A DNA stretch of 64,000 bases from Bradyrhizobium sp. 1 (GTDB lineage: Bacteria > Pseudomonadota > Alphaproteobacteria > Rhizobiales > Xanthobacteraceae), in contig NZ_JADPJH010000033.1 in the NCBI RefSeq assembly GCF_023073315.1, positions 936,659 to 1,000,658 on the forward strand, read 5' to 3'. Shown here piece by piece: positions 1-7,867 of this stretch. The translations under genes and the position numbers were made by a program. Position 1 is the stretch's first letter. Each line of letters opens with the position of its first letter. The notes below the pieces were generated by a model. It saw nothing but the letters and a program-made list of their open reading frames with translations, had not been told where the DNA came from and ran no database searches.

Positions 1-2
1 AC

Positions 3-179
3 ATGAAGTCGGTTCTCAAATTTGCTCTGGCACTCGCCATCTTCGCCGGCTCGCTGGCGCAGGCATCGGCGGCTCCGATCACGGAGTGTGCTCCGAAGCT
101 CAAGATCACCAAGCGGTGGCAGCTGCACGACGGCTGCCATAGCCGCTACGCGCAGATGCGCGGCAGGCCCTGCCACTAA
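3..179 (+). CDS. small secreted protein, 58 aa
   Basis: Unrecognised small exported protein. Residues 1-23 form a signal peptide: Lys at 2 and 6, a hydrophobic core, and a cleavage site near ASA-A. The mature part of about 35 residues is basic and carries three cysteines (29, 45, 57), so disulfide bonding in the periplasm is possible. The start lies at the very edge of the window, so the ribosome binding site cannot be seen and an upstream start cannot be excluded. It stands alone, with no operon partner visible. Function unknown. Confidence 0.6.
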   Translation: MKSVLKFALALAIFAGSLAQASAAPITECAPKLKITKRWQLHDGCHSRYAQMRGRPCH

Positions 180-384
180 GGCATGATCCGGACCCTAGGG
201 GCCGCATCAGCGCAAGTGCGACGCGGTTCTCCGAGAGGATCATATGCAAACAACGACCTGAAGCGCGATGACGATTGATCCCGATCGCATCGCGCTTTGG
301 CCGGACGCGATTCCAGGATGATGAGGCCGCCTCGTTACGAGTTTGTGAATATCGTCATTTGCTGGAGGTGCCCATATTTTGCAG

Positions 385-531
385 ATGATCATGAACGCCC
401 TCAAGCTAGCCGCGACTGCCGGGCTCGTATTCGTAGCCGGCGGGGCATGGCCCTCTCCCCGCTACGGCGCGGCACTCTCCATCGGCCTGTGCATCATGGC
501 CGCTGTCGTTCTTCACTTCGTCGCGCCCTGA
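385..531 (+). CDS. small membrane protein, 48 aa
   Basis: Short open frame with two hydrophobic stretches (about residues 5-20 and 31-46) separated by a Pro/Ser/Arg turn, so probably a two-helix inner-membrane peptide. A GGAGG lies at 364-368, rather far from the ATG, so the third codon (also ATG) is an alternative start. It precedes another small exported protein by 37 bases on the same strand. No family recognised; expression is uncertain. Confidence 0.4.
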   Translation: MIMNALKLAATAGLVFVAGGAWPSPRYGAALSIGLCIMAAVVLHFVAP

Positions 532-568
532 AGACCAAACGAGTGGAATTGCCGGGAGGACATCGATC

Positions 569-772
569 ATGAGAGCGAGACTGTTGATCGCGGTGGCCGT
601 TGCCATCGGGCTCGTGGCCACCAGCCTCAATGCCGGCGCGAACGAAGCGGCACCTGACGCCATCAAGTCGCGGCCCGCCGCCGCCGATGCGCAGAAATAT
701 CGGCCGAAGCACGGATGTTTCGGCACCGGCACGCGGGACGCCGCCGGGAATGCGCAAATGGTCTGCCGCTGA
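569..772 (+). CDS. small secreted protein, 67 aa
   Basis: Hypothetical exported protein. The N-terminus (MRAR followed by about 18 hydrophobic residues and an NAGA-N junction) looks like a Sec signal peptide. The mature part has two cysteines, near residues 50 and 66, and is otherwise charged. A GGGAGGAC ribosome site lies 11 bases before the ATG. Short predicted proteins of this type, with a cysteine near the C-terminus, occur several times in this window. No function can be assigned. Confidence 0.6.
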   Translation: MRARLLIAVAVAIGLVATSLNAGANEAAPDAIKSRPAAADAQKYRPKHGCFGTGTRDAAGNAQMVCR

Positions 773-794
773 ACCGCAGCAGGCAAAGACCGCC

Positions 795-974
795 TCAACT
801 GGCGGACGACTGAATCTTCGCGTCACCCAGGATCAGCAACGCCAGCGGCGCCAGGGGGCCGACGGCTATTGCGGCCCAGAGCCAAGTCTTCGACGACCTG
901 TTGCGCTCACGTGCCATCGCGCCGGCGAGCGGGATCGATCCAGTCGCGATGATGACGAACAGCCAATAGCCCAT
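795..974 (-). CDS. small two-helix membrane protein, 59 aa
   Basis: Two hydrophobic helices (residues about 2-18 and 32-52) joined by a positively charged loop (ARERNRSSK). The topology suggests an inner-membrane peptide with the loop in the cytoplasm. The frame extends upstream to 1007, but a GGAG at 981-984 sits six bases before the ATG at 974, which was therefore chosen. It is convergent with the secreted protein gene ending at 772. No family recognised. Confidence 0.5.
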   Translation of the reverse strand: MGYWLFVIIATGSIPLAGAMARERNRSSKTWLWAAIAVGPLAPLALLILGDAKIQSSAS

Positions 975-1207
975 GGCCATCTCCGATGCGGCGCGCAACG
1001 ATAGCATGGCAGCAGCCCACGCTGCTCACCCTCCGCAAAAAGTGAGGTCGTCTGGTCGGCCGCCGCACTCGCGTGTGTGCACAAATGGACAGACCGGATC
1101 CGTCAGTCGGGAGCTTAATGGGCCATCACCGCACGGACCGTGGCTGCTACCGGTGATGAGAACGCCGATCGCGCTCCCGCTTTCCACGGATGGATAAGGA
1201 GTACACC

Positions 1208-1408
1208 ATGCTCAAACGGCGGCGTTTCAAGCAAAAGCTGACCCTTCAGGATCGGCTCTCGGCATGGGTGAAACAGGTCCAGGAGCAGGCTTCAAAGCTT
1301 CCCGCAGGTCCCGAGCGGGACGCCCTGCTCAAGAAGGCCCGTCAGGCCGACGTAGCCAATCATCTGCACGACTGGGCCAAGTCTCCCGGGCTTCAACCGC
1401 CGAATTAG
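1208..1408 (+). CDS. conserved-type small basic protein, 66 aa
   Basis: Highly charged small soluble protein starting MLKRRRFKQKL, with a predicted helix rich in Lys, Gln and Arg and a short Pro/Asn tail. The frame opens at 1190, but an AAGGAG six bases before the ATG at 1208 supports the internal start. Its size and composition resemble small hypothetical proteins widespread in Bradyrhizobium, some annotated as stress-related, but no domain can be named. It stands alone. Confidence 0.6.
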   Translation: MLKRRRFKQKLTLQDRLSAWVKQVQEQASKLPAGPERDALLKKARQADVANHLHDWAKSPGLQPPN

Positions 1409-1554
1409 TCGCGCTGGCTTGCCTCGCAGCGCGCTTGTTCGCCTGAAGCTGACGTGCATCAAAGACGCGCAGCCCGCTCGCCGTCATAATTCCGCAATCC
1501 TGCGGCATCGAACCTTCCGCGGTGTGCGGACTTCTTTTGGGTTCGAGCGCAACA

Positions 1555-1737
1555 ATGGGGACCTTGGCCGTGACGGAAAACACGCAGCATGATGCTACCA
1601 GGCGCAATCCTCTGCTCGAGGCGGCGCACGAGGAGATGATCAAGTTCGAGCGGAAGGAGAACGAGTTCCGCAAGAAGGATCGTCAGGAGCGTGCCGCCGA
1701 GCTCCATTTGCCGCTGGACGCGATCAAGGTTCATTAG
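1555..1737 (+). CDS. small charged helical protein, 60 aa
   Basis: Unrecognised. The middle of the protein (EAAHEEMIKFERKENEF and following) is a strongly charged, probably amphipathic helix with many Glu, Lys and Arg residues, suggesting a coiled coil. The frame opens at 1522; the ATG at 1555 is preferred for length, but neither start has a convincing ribosome site, so the exact N-terminus is open. About 240 bases without a recognisable gene follow. Confidence 0.4.
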   Translation: MGTLAVTENTQHDATRRNPLLEAAHEEMIKFERKENEFRKKDRQERAAELHLPLDAIKVH

Positions 1738-1977
1738 GATCGGGATCAGCTTCGGGCGGAGCGAGGGCTCCGGCGGTAGGGCGGACAGCCCATACGCCGT
1801 CGTTGCGCGCGGTAAAGGTATCTAAATACTACTTATAAGTCACTGATCCGACAGCGAAATCCTGCAGCTTCCTACTGTGCATGGGGTTGTTTTCCCGTTT
1901 TTGATGGCGCGCCGGTGGTCCCTGGCGCCCCACCCTCAAGGCGCGCGCTCATCCGCCGGATGCCGGCCCGTACGGGC

Positions 1978-2067
1978 CTACAGCAGCGCCAGCAGCGCTA
2001 TTCCGATCACCAGGACCACGAAGCCAGCCGCCGTCGCGGCGGCGAATGACCGCTCGACCTTATCCAT
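1978..2067 (-). CDS. single-helix membrane peptide, 29 aa
   Basis: Very short frame: MDKVERSF followed by one uninterrupted hydrophobic helix to the C-terminus (AGFVVLVIGIALLALL). The longer frame reaching 2349 has no coding character upstream of this methionine. A weak GGGGTGG precedes the start. It resembles tiny single-pass membrane peptides, but so short a frame could also arise by chance in GC-rich DNA. Confidence 0.35.
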   Translation of the reverse strand: MDKVERSFAAATAAGFVVLVIGIALLALL

Positions 2068-2239
2068 GATGCCACCCCGCTGTCGGCGCGCCACGTTTCC
2101 CCCATGGCTGCGCCTGACGGCGTGGAATCTCGCCGAGGGGTGTGGCTCCAGTTGTGCGATCGGATGGCCGAATTGGGACGGGTGCGGGGCCAGTCTGCGG
2201 CCACGCGGGCTTGAGCTTTCGGCGCGGCCGTCAGGCGAG

Positions 2240-2340
2240 TGTAAGCCTGCTCCTCTAATGTTGCGTTGTCCGGTGGACCAACACCGGGCCTCCATACCCA
2301 GCCGACGACCCCGCTCCGCCACGAGCGGGGTTTTCTGTTT
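2240..2340 (+). ncRNA. candidate small RNA 1 of a tandem pair
   Basis: No coding frame fits this stretch, yet it ends in a strong intrinsic terminator. A first hairpin (CCGGTG-gaccaa-CACCGG, 2270-2287) is followed by a single-stranded-looking region with GCCTCCATACCC, then the terminator stem at 2309-2330 with a T run. The same layout recurs about 165 bases downstream. The 5' end is a guess because no promoter was identified. Confidence 0.4.
2309..2336 (+). terminator. intrinsic terminator of candidate sRNA 1
   Basis: Perfect 8-bp stem CCCCGCTC / GAGCGGGG with a six-base loop, followed by TTTTCT. No protein gene on the plus strand ends just before it, so it marks the end of a non-coding transcript. 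Confidence 0.7.
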
Positions 2341-2394
2341 TGCGGGCATCGACGCGCGCCGGTCCGGACCGGATCTGCCGGCTTTGTCAGGCTG

Positions 2395-2499
2395 TCGTAA
2401 GCTCGGCCCGCTAGGGTCGTTTGGCTATGGTGTTGCAGCCCAGCACCTCAGCCTCCAATAACCTTCGCCCCGCTTGGCTCTCCCCAAGCGGGGTTTTTT
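2395..2499 (+). ncRNA. candidate small RNA 2 of a tandem pair
   Basis: Second copy of the arrangement: a short hairpin with a GGTG/CACC stem (2429-2447), then GCCTCCAATAACC as an unpaired stretch, then a 10-bp terminator stem at 2468-2493 with a T6 run. Both copies share the CCTCCA core, which is complementary to Shine-Dalgarno sequences, so base-pairing with ribosome binding sites is a possible mode of action (inference). The 5' end is not defined. Confidence 0.4.
2468..2499 (+). terminator. intrinsic terminator of candidate sRNA 2
   Basis: Ten-base-pair stem CCCCGCTTGG / CCAAGCGGGG with a six-base loop, followed directly by six T. It lies just beyond the 3' end of the convergent DUF2798-like gene, but its T run is oriented for plus-strand transcription. 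Confidence 0.75.
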
Positions 2500-2516
2500 C
2501 ATGCCGGCCGGAGGCC

Positions 2517-2756
2517 TCACGCGCCCCGCTCCTCCCGCGTCAGCCGCAGCGAGAAGGCGCGGATTGCGGGCGCCGCCAGCAGCACCACGGGCAGCATCGC
2601 AGCCCATGCGATCAGCCACGTCACCATCCAGTGCCGCACGAACAGCATGGCACCATCAGCGGGCAAGCTGGCGATTCCGGCTGCGATCAGCGAGGTCAGT
2701 CCGGACTGGATCACGCCGAAAACGAAATGACTGTAGCGGCGGGGAATGCCGAGCAT
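2517..2756 (-). CDS. DUF2798-like small membrane protein
   Basis: 79 residues with two transmembrane helices (about 12-32 and 43-64). The opening RRYSHFVFGVIQSGLTS is typical of the DUF2798 family: small two-helix inner-membrane proteins whose members begin with an aromatic/basic motif and repeat a helix of similar pattern. Function of the family is unknown. No strong ribosome site is visible. It is convergent with the candidate small RNAs. Confidence 0.7.
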   Translation of the reverse strand: MLGIPRRYSHFVFGVIQSGLTSLIAAGIASLPADGAMLFVRHWMVTWLIAWAAMLPVVLLAAPAIRAFSLRLTREERGA

Positions 2757-3206
2757 GATGCACCCGTGTTGCTTGCCGTGGTCGGGTCAAGCAAGGCACA
2801 TGCCGTGACGTTCATCGCGACGGCGTTGTGCCGGGAGCCGCGGGCGCTCGATCAGTGCCGCGAGTTCCGTGCACATGCAAAAGTGGCAATGAGGACAAGT
2901 CGCCTGTTCTTTCTGAATGGCGGAACCCGTCAGGCAGCGACACGGGACGACCAAACGCTCCGTGGTTCTCCGACCATGAACAGAGTTCCTCAGCCGCGCC
3001 CGATCGCATCCGCGCAAGGTCTGATGGTCCCACGCTACCTTGCGGAGGCCGCATCTTTCGGAATCCGATTTCGTTTGTTTCGGAGCGCGCGCGCTTTCAA
3101 GATTTCCGTGAACTATCCAAGGCTTACCAGCAGATTTTGCTTGTCCCCGGAATATTTAGACGCCCAACGTGTTCCTGTGATCGAGGGTGAATCGTGGGAG
3201 GTGACC
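2757..3206. other. no recognisable gene
   Basis: About 450 bases between the DUF2798-like gene and the next small protein. Several frames stay open on both strands, but none has a ribosome site, a known motif or balanced codon use. The composition becomes slightly AT-richer near 3050-3170, just before the next gene, which may reflect its promoter region. No terminator or repeat was identified. Confidence 0.5.
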
Positions 3207-3395
3207 ATGAATCACAGGGGCGTTGAGTTCACCGTCGCCAAGACGGCAATTCCTGGTATCTGGCAGTGGCAGTTCCGCATCGGCGAGCAGCTCAAGAGCG
3301 GCAAGACCGAGACCAAGATTGATCTCCTGGCAATCCGGCGGGTGCAGCTGCGTATCGATCGGGAACTGAAGGCCGTCGGGCGCAAGATGGCCTGA
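3207..3395 (+). CDS. small conserved-type hypothetical protein, 62 aa
   Basis: Starts MNHRGVEFTVAKT and contains an IWQWQFRIG strand-like stretch followed by a charged helix. The sequence suggests a small beta-alpha cytoplasmic protein. A GGGAGG at 3196-3201, five bases before the ATG, decides this start against the much longer upstream open frame, whose N-terminal 260 residues look non-coding. Similar short proteins are common in Bradyrhizobium as hypotheticals; role unknown. Confidence 0.65.
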   Translation: MNHRGVEFTVAKTAIPGIWQWQFRIGEQLKSGKTETKIDLLAIRRVQLRIDRELKAVGRKMA

Positions 3396-3433
3396 GAGCG
3401 GCCGTGTTCCGCATCGTCGCCGGCGGCGGGCGG

Positions 3434-3688
3434 CTAATCCGCGCTGGGCAACCGCCGCATGGTGAATTCGATGTCGCCGCCCGGCAGCTCGCGCCAAGTC
3501 TCGACCGCGCTCATATAGCCGGCCTTGGGATAGCGGGTGAAGAAGGCCTGCGCCCTCGCCCGCGCCGCCGCGCGCGGCAGGGTGAAGGTCTCGCGCAGAT
3601 AACCATCGTCGCTGCGCATCGCCGGCTTGTCGCCGATCTTGCGCCGGCGCGCCATCCGCTCGGCAAGATCCCGCGGACGATCGGCCAT
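3434..3688 (-). CDS. hypothetical protein, 84 aa
   Basis: Soluble, strongly basic N-terminal half (RPRDLAERMARRRK) and a C-terminal part rich in aromatic residues (FFTRYPKAGYMSAVETW). A GAGGGAGGTC just ahead of the ATG is a good ribosome site. No known domain. It ends 38 bases from the convergent gene at 3207-3395. Probably a real lineage-restricted protein. Confidence 0.6.
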   Translation of the reverse strand: MADRPRDLAERMARRRKIGDKPAMRSDDGYLRETFTLPRAAARARAQAFFTRYPKAGYMSAVETWRELPGGDIEFTMRRLPSAD

Positions 3689-3791
3689 GACCTCCCTCCT
3701 CTACGCAACAACTACCGACAATGTAGGGAGCGGGCCGGACGAAGAGGAGTCCCGGCCGGAGGCGTCAACCGCCTCCGCTCGGGCGGCAGGA

Positions 3792-4088
3792 TCAATTCGC
3801 GGTCGCGCCGGACTTCTTCTTCGGCACGCTGGAGGCAGTCGATGCCTTCGGCGCGGCCTGCTTCGGCGGCGGATCGGAGCGCATGCCGCCCCAGGGATCG
3901 TTGGACGCCTTGGCGTCGGGGATCTTCTTCAGCGTTTCCTTGTAGGCCTTATCGCGCTCGACATCGGCGGCCTTCTCCTCGGGGGTCTTGCCCGGCCCTT
4001 CCTGCAGCAAATTGATATTGGGCATTTGCGCGTAGGCCGGTCCCGCCAGCACGGCCAGCAGCACCGCCGCCATACGGAAAAGCTTCAT
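3792..4088 (-). CDS. small secreted protein with K-Y-K...DPW motif
   Basis: 98 residues. Residues 1-20 are a signal peptide ending AYAQ. The mature protein is charged and carries a KAYKETLKKIPDAK segment followed by DPWGGMR and a Pro/Lys/Ala-rich tail. The same arrangement (KAYKAALERIPEPK, then DPWSGAR) occurs in the gene at 7868-8101, so the two are paralogues. Two ATG codons are adjacent; the second (4088) sits six bases from GAGGAG and was chosen. Periplasmic; function unknown. Confidence 0.65.
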   Translation of the reverse strand: MKLFRMAAVLLAVLAGPAYAQMPNINLLQEGPGKTPEEKAADVERDKAYKETLKKIPDAKASNDPWGGMRSDPPPKQAAPKASTASSVPKKKSGATAN

Positions 4089-4188
4089 CATGCACTCCTC
4101 GATCATCCACAGGGGGCGGATCAACCGCGCCCCGTCATTCCTGTCAACGGCTTGTCTGTCAACGGCCCGTTCAGGGCCGAATGCCGCG

Positions 4189-4320
4189 CTAGAGCCGGTC
4201 CGATCTGCACGATTTCGGGGCGTGCAGCCAATCGTCCCAGATCGGGCCGCATCGGGTGCACCCGTTCAGCACCAGGCCGAGCGCCACCAGCCAAAACATG
4301 AGGACATACCGACGCAACAT
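4189..4320 (-). CDS. small putative lipoprotein, 43 aa
   Basis: Hydrophobic N-terminus followed by LVLNGC, which resembles a lipobox with the cysteine at residue 21, then CxxC-like spacing (C21, C24) and an IWDDW motif with a further cysteine near the end. Small lipoproteins with CTRCGPIWDDW-like sequence recur in rhizobia. A GGGAGCAGGTGG lies before the ATG. The longer frame upstream to 4473 lacks coding character. Probable membrane-anchored periplasmic peptide of unknown role. Confidence 0.55.
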   Translation of the reverse strand: MLRRYVLMFWLVALGLVLNGCTRCGPIWDDWLHAPKSCRSDRL

Positions 4321-4466
4321 CGCCCACCTGCTCCCAAGCATGGCATCATATCGGGCCAAGTCAGGCATTTTCAAGCCGACCGGACCGCTCCAGGCCGGGT
4401 GACTTTGCCGCGCCGATCCGCGCAGAATGGCCGAAATATCCGGCAACAAGGGAGGACACACCAGCA

Positions 4467-4931
4467 ATGCCATCGCAGCCAGAAGCCGAGTTCGGCATCA
4501 TCGATGCCAGACGCATCCTCGGCGAGGTCTTTGCGCCCTGGGTCCAGGATCTCAACCTCTCGGTCGAACGCATCGAGCACGTACAGCCTGCGGATGCGCC
4601 GGACTGGCAGCCGGGCGCGCTGCTGCGCATGCCGTTCTCGGAGCGGCTGTGCCGCAACGGCGGCGTGGTCTGCGGCCAGGCACTGATGGCGCTCGCCGAC
4701 ACCGCGATGGTGATCGCGAACCTTGCCGCCAGCCGTGGCTACCGTCCGATGACCACGGTCGACCAGACCACGCATTTCATGCGCGCGGTCTCCTCCTCGG
4801 ACGTGCTTGCGGATGCTCGCGTGGTGCGGCTCGGGCGCACCATGAGCTTCGGCCGCGTCACGCTGCTCTCGGCGTCCGACAACAAGCAGGTGGCGATGGT
4901 GTCGAGCGCATTCGCGATGCTGCCGGGGTGA
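4467..4931 (+). CDS. PaaI-type hotdog thioesterase
   Basis: 154 residues, the normal size for a PaaI/YbgC-like acyl-CoA thioesterase. The central NGGVVCGQALMALADTAM segment is the family signature: a nucleophile-supporting Asn/Gly turn followed by the long hotdog helix with Asp. TTVDQTTHFMRAV is the following strand. Such enzymes hydrolyse aryl- or acyl-CoA esters in the cytoplasm as tetramers. An AGGGAGGA about 11 bases before the ATG supports the start. It stands alone, so the substrate cannot be inferred. Confidence 0.85.
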   Translation: MPSQPEAEFGIIDARRILGEVFAPWVQDLNLSVERIEHVQPADAPDWQPGALLRMPFSERLCRNGGVVCGQALMALADTAMVIANLAASRGYRPMTTVDQTTHFMRAVSSSDVLADARVVRLGRTMSFGRVTLLSASDNKQVAMVSSAFAMLPG

Positions 4932-4948
4932 GCATCGCCCGAAAAGCA

Positions 4949-4985
4949 GAGAGCCGCGTGAGCGCAAAAGCGCTCCGCGGCTCTC
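4949..4985. terminator. bidirectional hairpin between convergent genes
   Basis: Nearly perfect 16-bp stem (GAGAGCCGCG, one unpaired T, GAGCGC) closed by an AAAA loop, lying between the 3' ends of the thioesterase gene and the HdeA-like gene. There is no long T run on either side, but the position and stability suit transcription termination in both directions. Confidence 0.6.
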
Positions 4986-5050
4986 GATCACATCGGATCA
5001 AGGCAACATGCTGAGGCGCGATTACTATCGCACGTCAGGAGTTGCGCAGA

Positions 5051-5344
5051 TCACTTGCCGAGCACTTCGTCGGCTGCGGTGACAATGCTGACGTTCGGAT
5101 TGGTGCCGCAATAGGTGCCGAACTTCTTGGCGTTGTCGACGAACACGTCGGTGTCGATGATCGCGTTGTCCTCGTCGCCCTTGTACCAGCCGTCCATCCA
5201 GGTCAGCACCATCTTGATGGTGTCGTCGCCGCTCTCGAGGAATTGCTTGCAGCTCATGGTCGCGAGATCGAGCTTGGTGGCGTGGGCGGGCATGGACGAC
5301 AGCGAGAGCGCTGCAGCGAACAAGATCGAAAGCTTGGTCTTCAT
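5051..5344 (-). CDS. HdeA/HdeB-like periplasmic protein
   Basis: 97 residues with a signal peptide (MKTKLSILFAAALSLSSMPAHA). The mature part has two cysteines in the pattern MSCKQFLES ... FGTYCGTNP, enclosing the WMDGWYKGD segment typical of HdeA-family acid-stress chaperones, which bind unfolding periplasmic proteins at low pH. The GGAG six bases before the ATG at 5344 decides the start over the upstream ATG at 5356. Single-gene unit. In rhizobia such proteins are common and their role in acid resistance is often unproven. Confidence 0.75.
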   Translation of the reverse strand: MKTKLSILFAAALSLSSMPAHATKLDLATMSCKQFLESGDDTIKMVLTWMDGWYKGDEDNAIIDTDVFVDNAKKFGTYCGTNPNVSIVTAADEVLGK

Positions 5345-5519
5345 CGGAATCTCCATCGGCGCGTAAGGCCATAAAAGAAAGATTTATCAGGAAAGTCGGC
5401 GGGTGACTCACCGCTCCAACGTCGTAAACGAAGTCTGAAGCGCAGTGCAAGTAGCGCCAGTATTGAGTTTATTTCAACGTAATTTCTATGCACTACTTCA
5501 CAATCGTCGTTATGGATTA

Positions 5520-5768
5520 ATGCCGATGATCGAGAAGCGTGCAGCGCCGCGTCACCGTATTTTCAAGGGTGGAACGCTCACCTTTGAAAATCGCGGAATC
5601 GCGTGCACGGTACGAAACATATCGGAAAGCGGCGCTGCAATCGACCTCGATGCTCCCGTCGCATTGCCGCAATCATTCACGCTCTCGATCGCGCGCGACA
5701 ATTTCGAGCGGAATTGCCGCGCCGTTTGGCGCAGCGACAGGCGCATCGGATTAGCTTTCGTACAGTAG
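5520..5768 (+). CDS. PilZ-domain protein, 82 aa
   Basis: Single PilZ domain. The N-terminal EKRAAPRHR is the R-x3-R cyclic-di-GMP binding motif, and NISESGAAID is the second family motif (D/N-x-S-x2-G). Such stand-alone PilZ proteins act as c-di-GMP receptors, often affecting motility or exopolysaccharide. The frame opens at 5445, but homology begins near the ATG at 5520; 5526 is an alternative. No clear ribosome site. A link to the flagellar genes 30 kb away is possible but not shown. Confidence 0.75.
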   Translation: MPMIEKRAAPRHRIFKGGTLTFENRGIACTVRNISESGAAIDLDAPVALPQSFTLSIARDNFERNCRAVWRSDRRIGLAFVQ

Positions 5769-5814
5769 TACATAGCGTGTGAATGTCTGTTCGCATGGCG
5801 CGCGCGATGCGGTG

Positions 5815-7866
5815 TCATGCTCGCGTGATACGATTTCGGCGACGCCAGCGCAGGCCCGCGATCACGAGCGCGATGATCGCGAGCACGATCGCCGACGATG
5901 TCGCAAAGAACCGTCCGCCCGGACGATCGATCGTGCGTGACCACAGCGAGGGCCCCTCGCCGGGCCGCGCCAGGCGAAACGCAACGACGCTGTCGCCGAT
6001 CGAGGTGCCGACCTCGGAGTGACCGCCGGCGCCGATCGCGACATATTGCTCGCCCTTCCAGAGATAGGTCATGGGATTGGCGACGCCTGGCACCGGCAGC
6101 CGGCCCTGCCACAGCTCTCTTCCGTTGCGCGCATCGAAGGCGCGCAAATAAGCATCCATCGCACCAGTGAAGACGATACCGCCCGCGGTGACCGCGAGCC
6201 CGTTGACGAGCGGCGCGCCCCAGGGCAGCGGCAGGCCGAGCGGCGCCAGATCCTCGGTGGTGCCGACCGTCGAACGCCAGAGAATCTTGCCGGCCTTCAG
6301 ATCGACCGCGACCATCTCGCCCCATGGCGGCTTGTTACAAAGAAACCCGAGCGGCGACATCGCCACCGCGCGCGACATCGCGAACGGCGCGCCCGTCTGC
6401 TGGCCAAAATCATGACCAGGCGGCGGATTGAATCCGGCAGCTTCCGCGCGCGGGATCAGCTTGATGAGATGAACGGCGCGGCCGGTGTTAGCGTAGAGGA
6501 TCTGGTTGACCGGATCGAACGCCGCGCTGCCCCAGTTCACGCCGCCGCCGGTGAAGGGAAACTCCAACGTCCCCCCCTGTACTGAAGGCGGCGTGAACAG
6601 GCCCTCATTGCGCGCCTCCGCGAACTGGCGCTCGCAGAACGAACGGCGCAAGCCCGGCAGCAGCGAGAGCGCATCCTCAGTCGAGATTTTCTGCGACGTC
6701 AGCGCCGGAACATGCGTCGGGAACGGCTGCGTCGGCGACAGTTGTTCGCCTTCTGCGCCGCCTTGCGGCACCGCGCGCTCTTCCACCGGCCACACCGGCT
6801 TGCCGGTGTCGCGATCGAGCACGAAGACAAAGCCCTGCTTGGTCGGCTGAATCACGACGTCGCGCTGACCGTCCCCGGTGTCGATGCGCGCCAGGGTCGG
6901 CTGCGCCGGCAAATCGTAATCCCAGACGTCGTGATGCACGGTCTGGAAGGCCCATGCGATCTCGCCGGTCTCGATGCGCAGCGCGACCACCGAATTGGCG
7001 TGCTCGTTATTGCCCGGCCGCTTGCCGCCCCAAAAATCCGGCGACGGCGAGGACGTCGGCAGGAAAACCAGCCCGCGCGCCTCGTCGACCGACATCGGCG
7101 CCCAGACATTGGCGTGACCGGCCTCGATGCCGTCGCGCTTGAGCGGCTCGAAGGTCCAGCGCGTTTGACCAGTGCGCGCGTCGAACGCGCGCACCACGCC
7201 GCTCGGCGCGTCGACGCGGCGGTTGTCGCCAATGGACGAGCCGACCACGACGACACCACGGCCGACAGCCGGCGGCGAGGTGATCTGGAATTCGCCCGGC
7301 CATTCGAGCTTCATGCCGATCTCAAGCTTGATCTCGCCGCCCTTGCCGAAATCGGCACAGGGACTTCCCGTCTTCGCATCGAGCGCGATCAGGCGGACGT
7401 CGTTGGTGCCCATGAAGATGCGCGACCGGCAGGCGGCGTTCGCGGGCGCCGCGTCATCGCCCCACCAGGTGACACCGCGGCAGACATAGCGATTGGCGGG
7501 ACGCTGATTGGTCGCGATCTTCGGATCGTAGCGCCATTTCTGCGCACCCGTGCCGGGATCGAGCGCGATCACCTCGTTGAAAGGCGAGCAGAAGATCAGG
7601 CTGTCCTCGACGAACAGCGGCGTCGCCTGGAATTTGGTTCGCCGCATCACTTCGAGCGAGCGCGCGGTGAGATCGCCGGTGTGATATTCGAAGGCGCGGA
7701 CGAGTTGGCCGACATTGTCGGGCGAGATCTGTTGCAATGGCGAGAAGCGCGAGCCGCCGGCATCGCCGCCCCAACTTTCCCAAGCGGAGCATGGCCGCAC
7801 TGCAAACAACAGAAGCCCAGCGAGTGCGGCCGGAATTCGCAGGCCGGTCCGCAACGCCCGTCTCAC
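5815..7866 (-). CDS. PQQ-dependent dehydrogenase, membrane-anchored
   Basis: 683 residues. An N-terminal signal segment (LRIPAALAGLLLFAVRPCSA) is followed by an eight-bladed propeller of the membrane glucose/quinate dehydrogenase type: WESWGGDAGGSRFSPL opens the domain and repeated Trp-docking motifs of the ALDAxTGxxxW kind follow. Unlike glucose dehydrogenase it lacks five N-terminal helices; instead one transmembrane helix lies near residues 655-675, followed by a basic tail. It should oxidise a sugar or alcohol in the periplasm using PQQ and pass electrons to quinone. A GTG one base after the stop of the upstream gene is taken as start; a TTG 12 bases on is an alternative. Confidence 0.85.
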   Translation of the reverse strand: MRRALRTGLRIPAALAGLLLFAVRPCSAWESWGGDAGGSRFSPLQQISPDNVGQLVRAFEYHTGDLTARSLEVMRRTKFQATPLFVEDSLIFCSPFNEVIALDPGTGAQKWRYDPKIATNQRPANRYVCRGVTWWGDDAAPANAACRSRIFMGTNDVRLIALDAKTGSPCADFGKGGEIKLEIGMKLEWPGEFQITSPPAVGRGVVVVGSSIGDNRRVDAPSGVVRAFDARTGQTRWTFEPLKRDGIEAGHANVWAPMSVDEARGLVFLPTSSPSPDFWGGKRPGNNEHANSVVALRIETGEIAWAFQTVHHDVWDYDLPAQPTLARIDTGDGQRDVVIQPTKQGFVFVLDRDTGKPVWPVEERAVPQGGAEGEQLSPTQPFPTHVPALTSQKISTEDALSLLPGLRRSFCERQFAEARNEGLFTPPSVQGGTLEFPFTGGGVNWGSAAFDPVNQILYANTGRAVHLIKLIPRAEAAGFNPPPGHDFGQQTGAPFAMSRAVAMSPLGFLCNKPPWGEMVAVDLKAGKILWRSTVGTTEDLAPLGLPLPWGAPLVNGLAVTAGGIVFTGAMDAYLRAFDARNGRELWQGRLPVPGVANPMTYLWKGEQYVAIGAGGHSEVGTSIGDSVVAFRLARPGEGPSLWSRTIDRPGGRFFATSSAIVLAIIALVIAGLRWRRRNRITRA

Positions 7867-7867
7867 T

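Noticed and set aside
2240..2499. Possible two-piece tmRNA, 6S RNA or tRNA at the tandem hairpins
   Set aside because: No tRNA-like acceptor, T-arm or CCA end, no tag-coding frame and no 6S-like long bubble could be found; treated only as candidate small RNAs.
2421..3206. Upstream extension of the gene at 3207-3395 by about 260 codons
   Set aside because: It runs across a terminator and through non-coding-looking sequence, and the internal ATG has its own GGGAGG.
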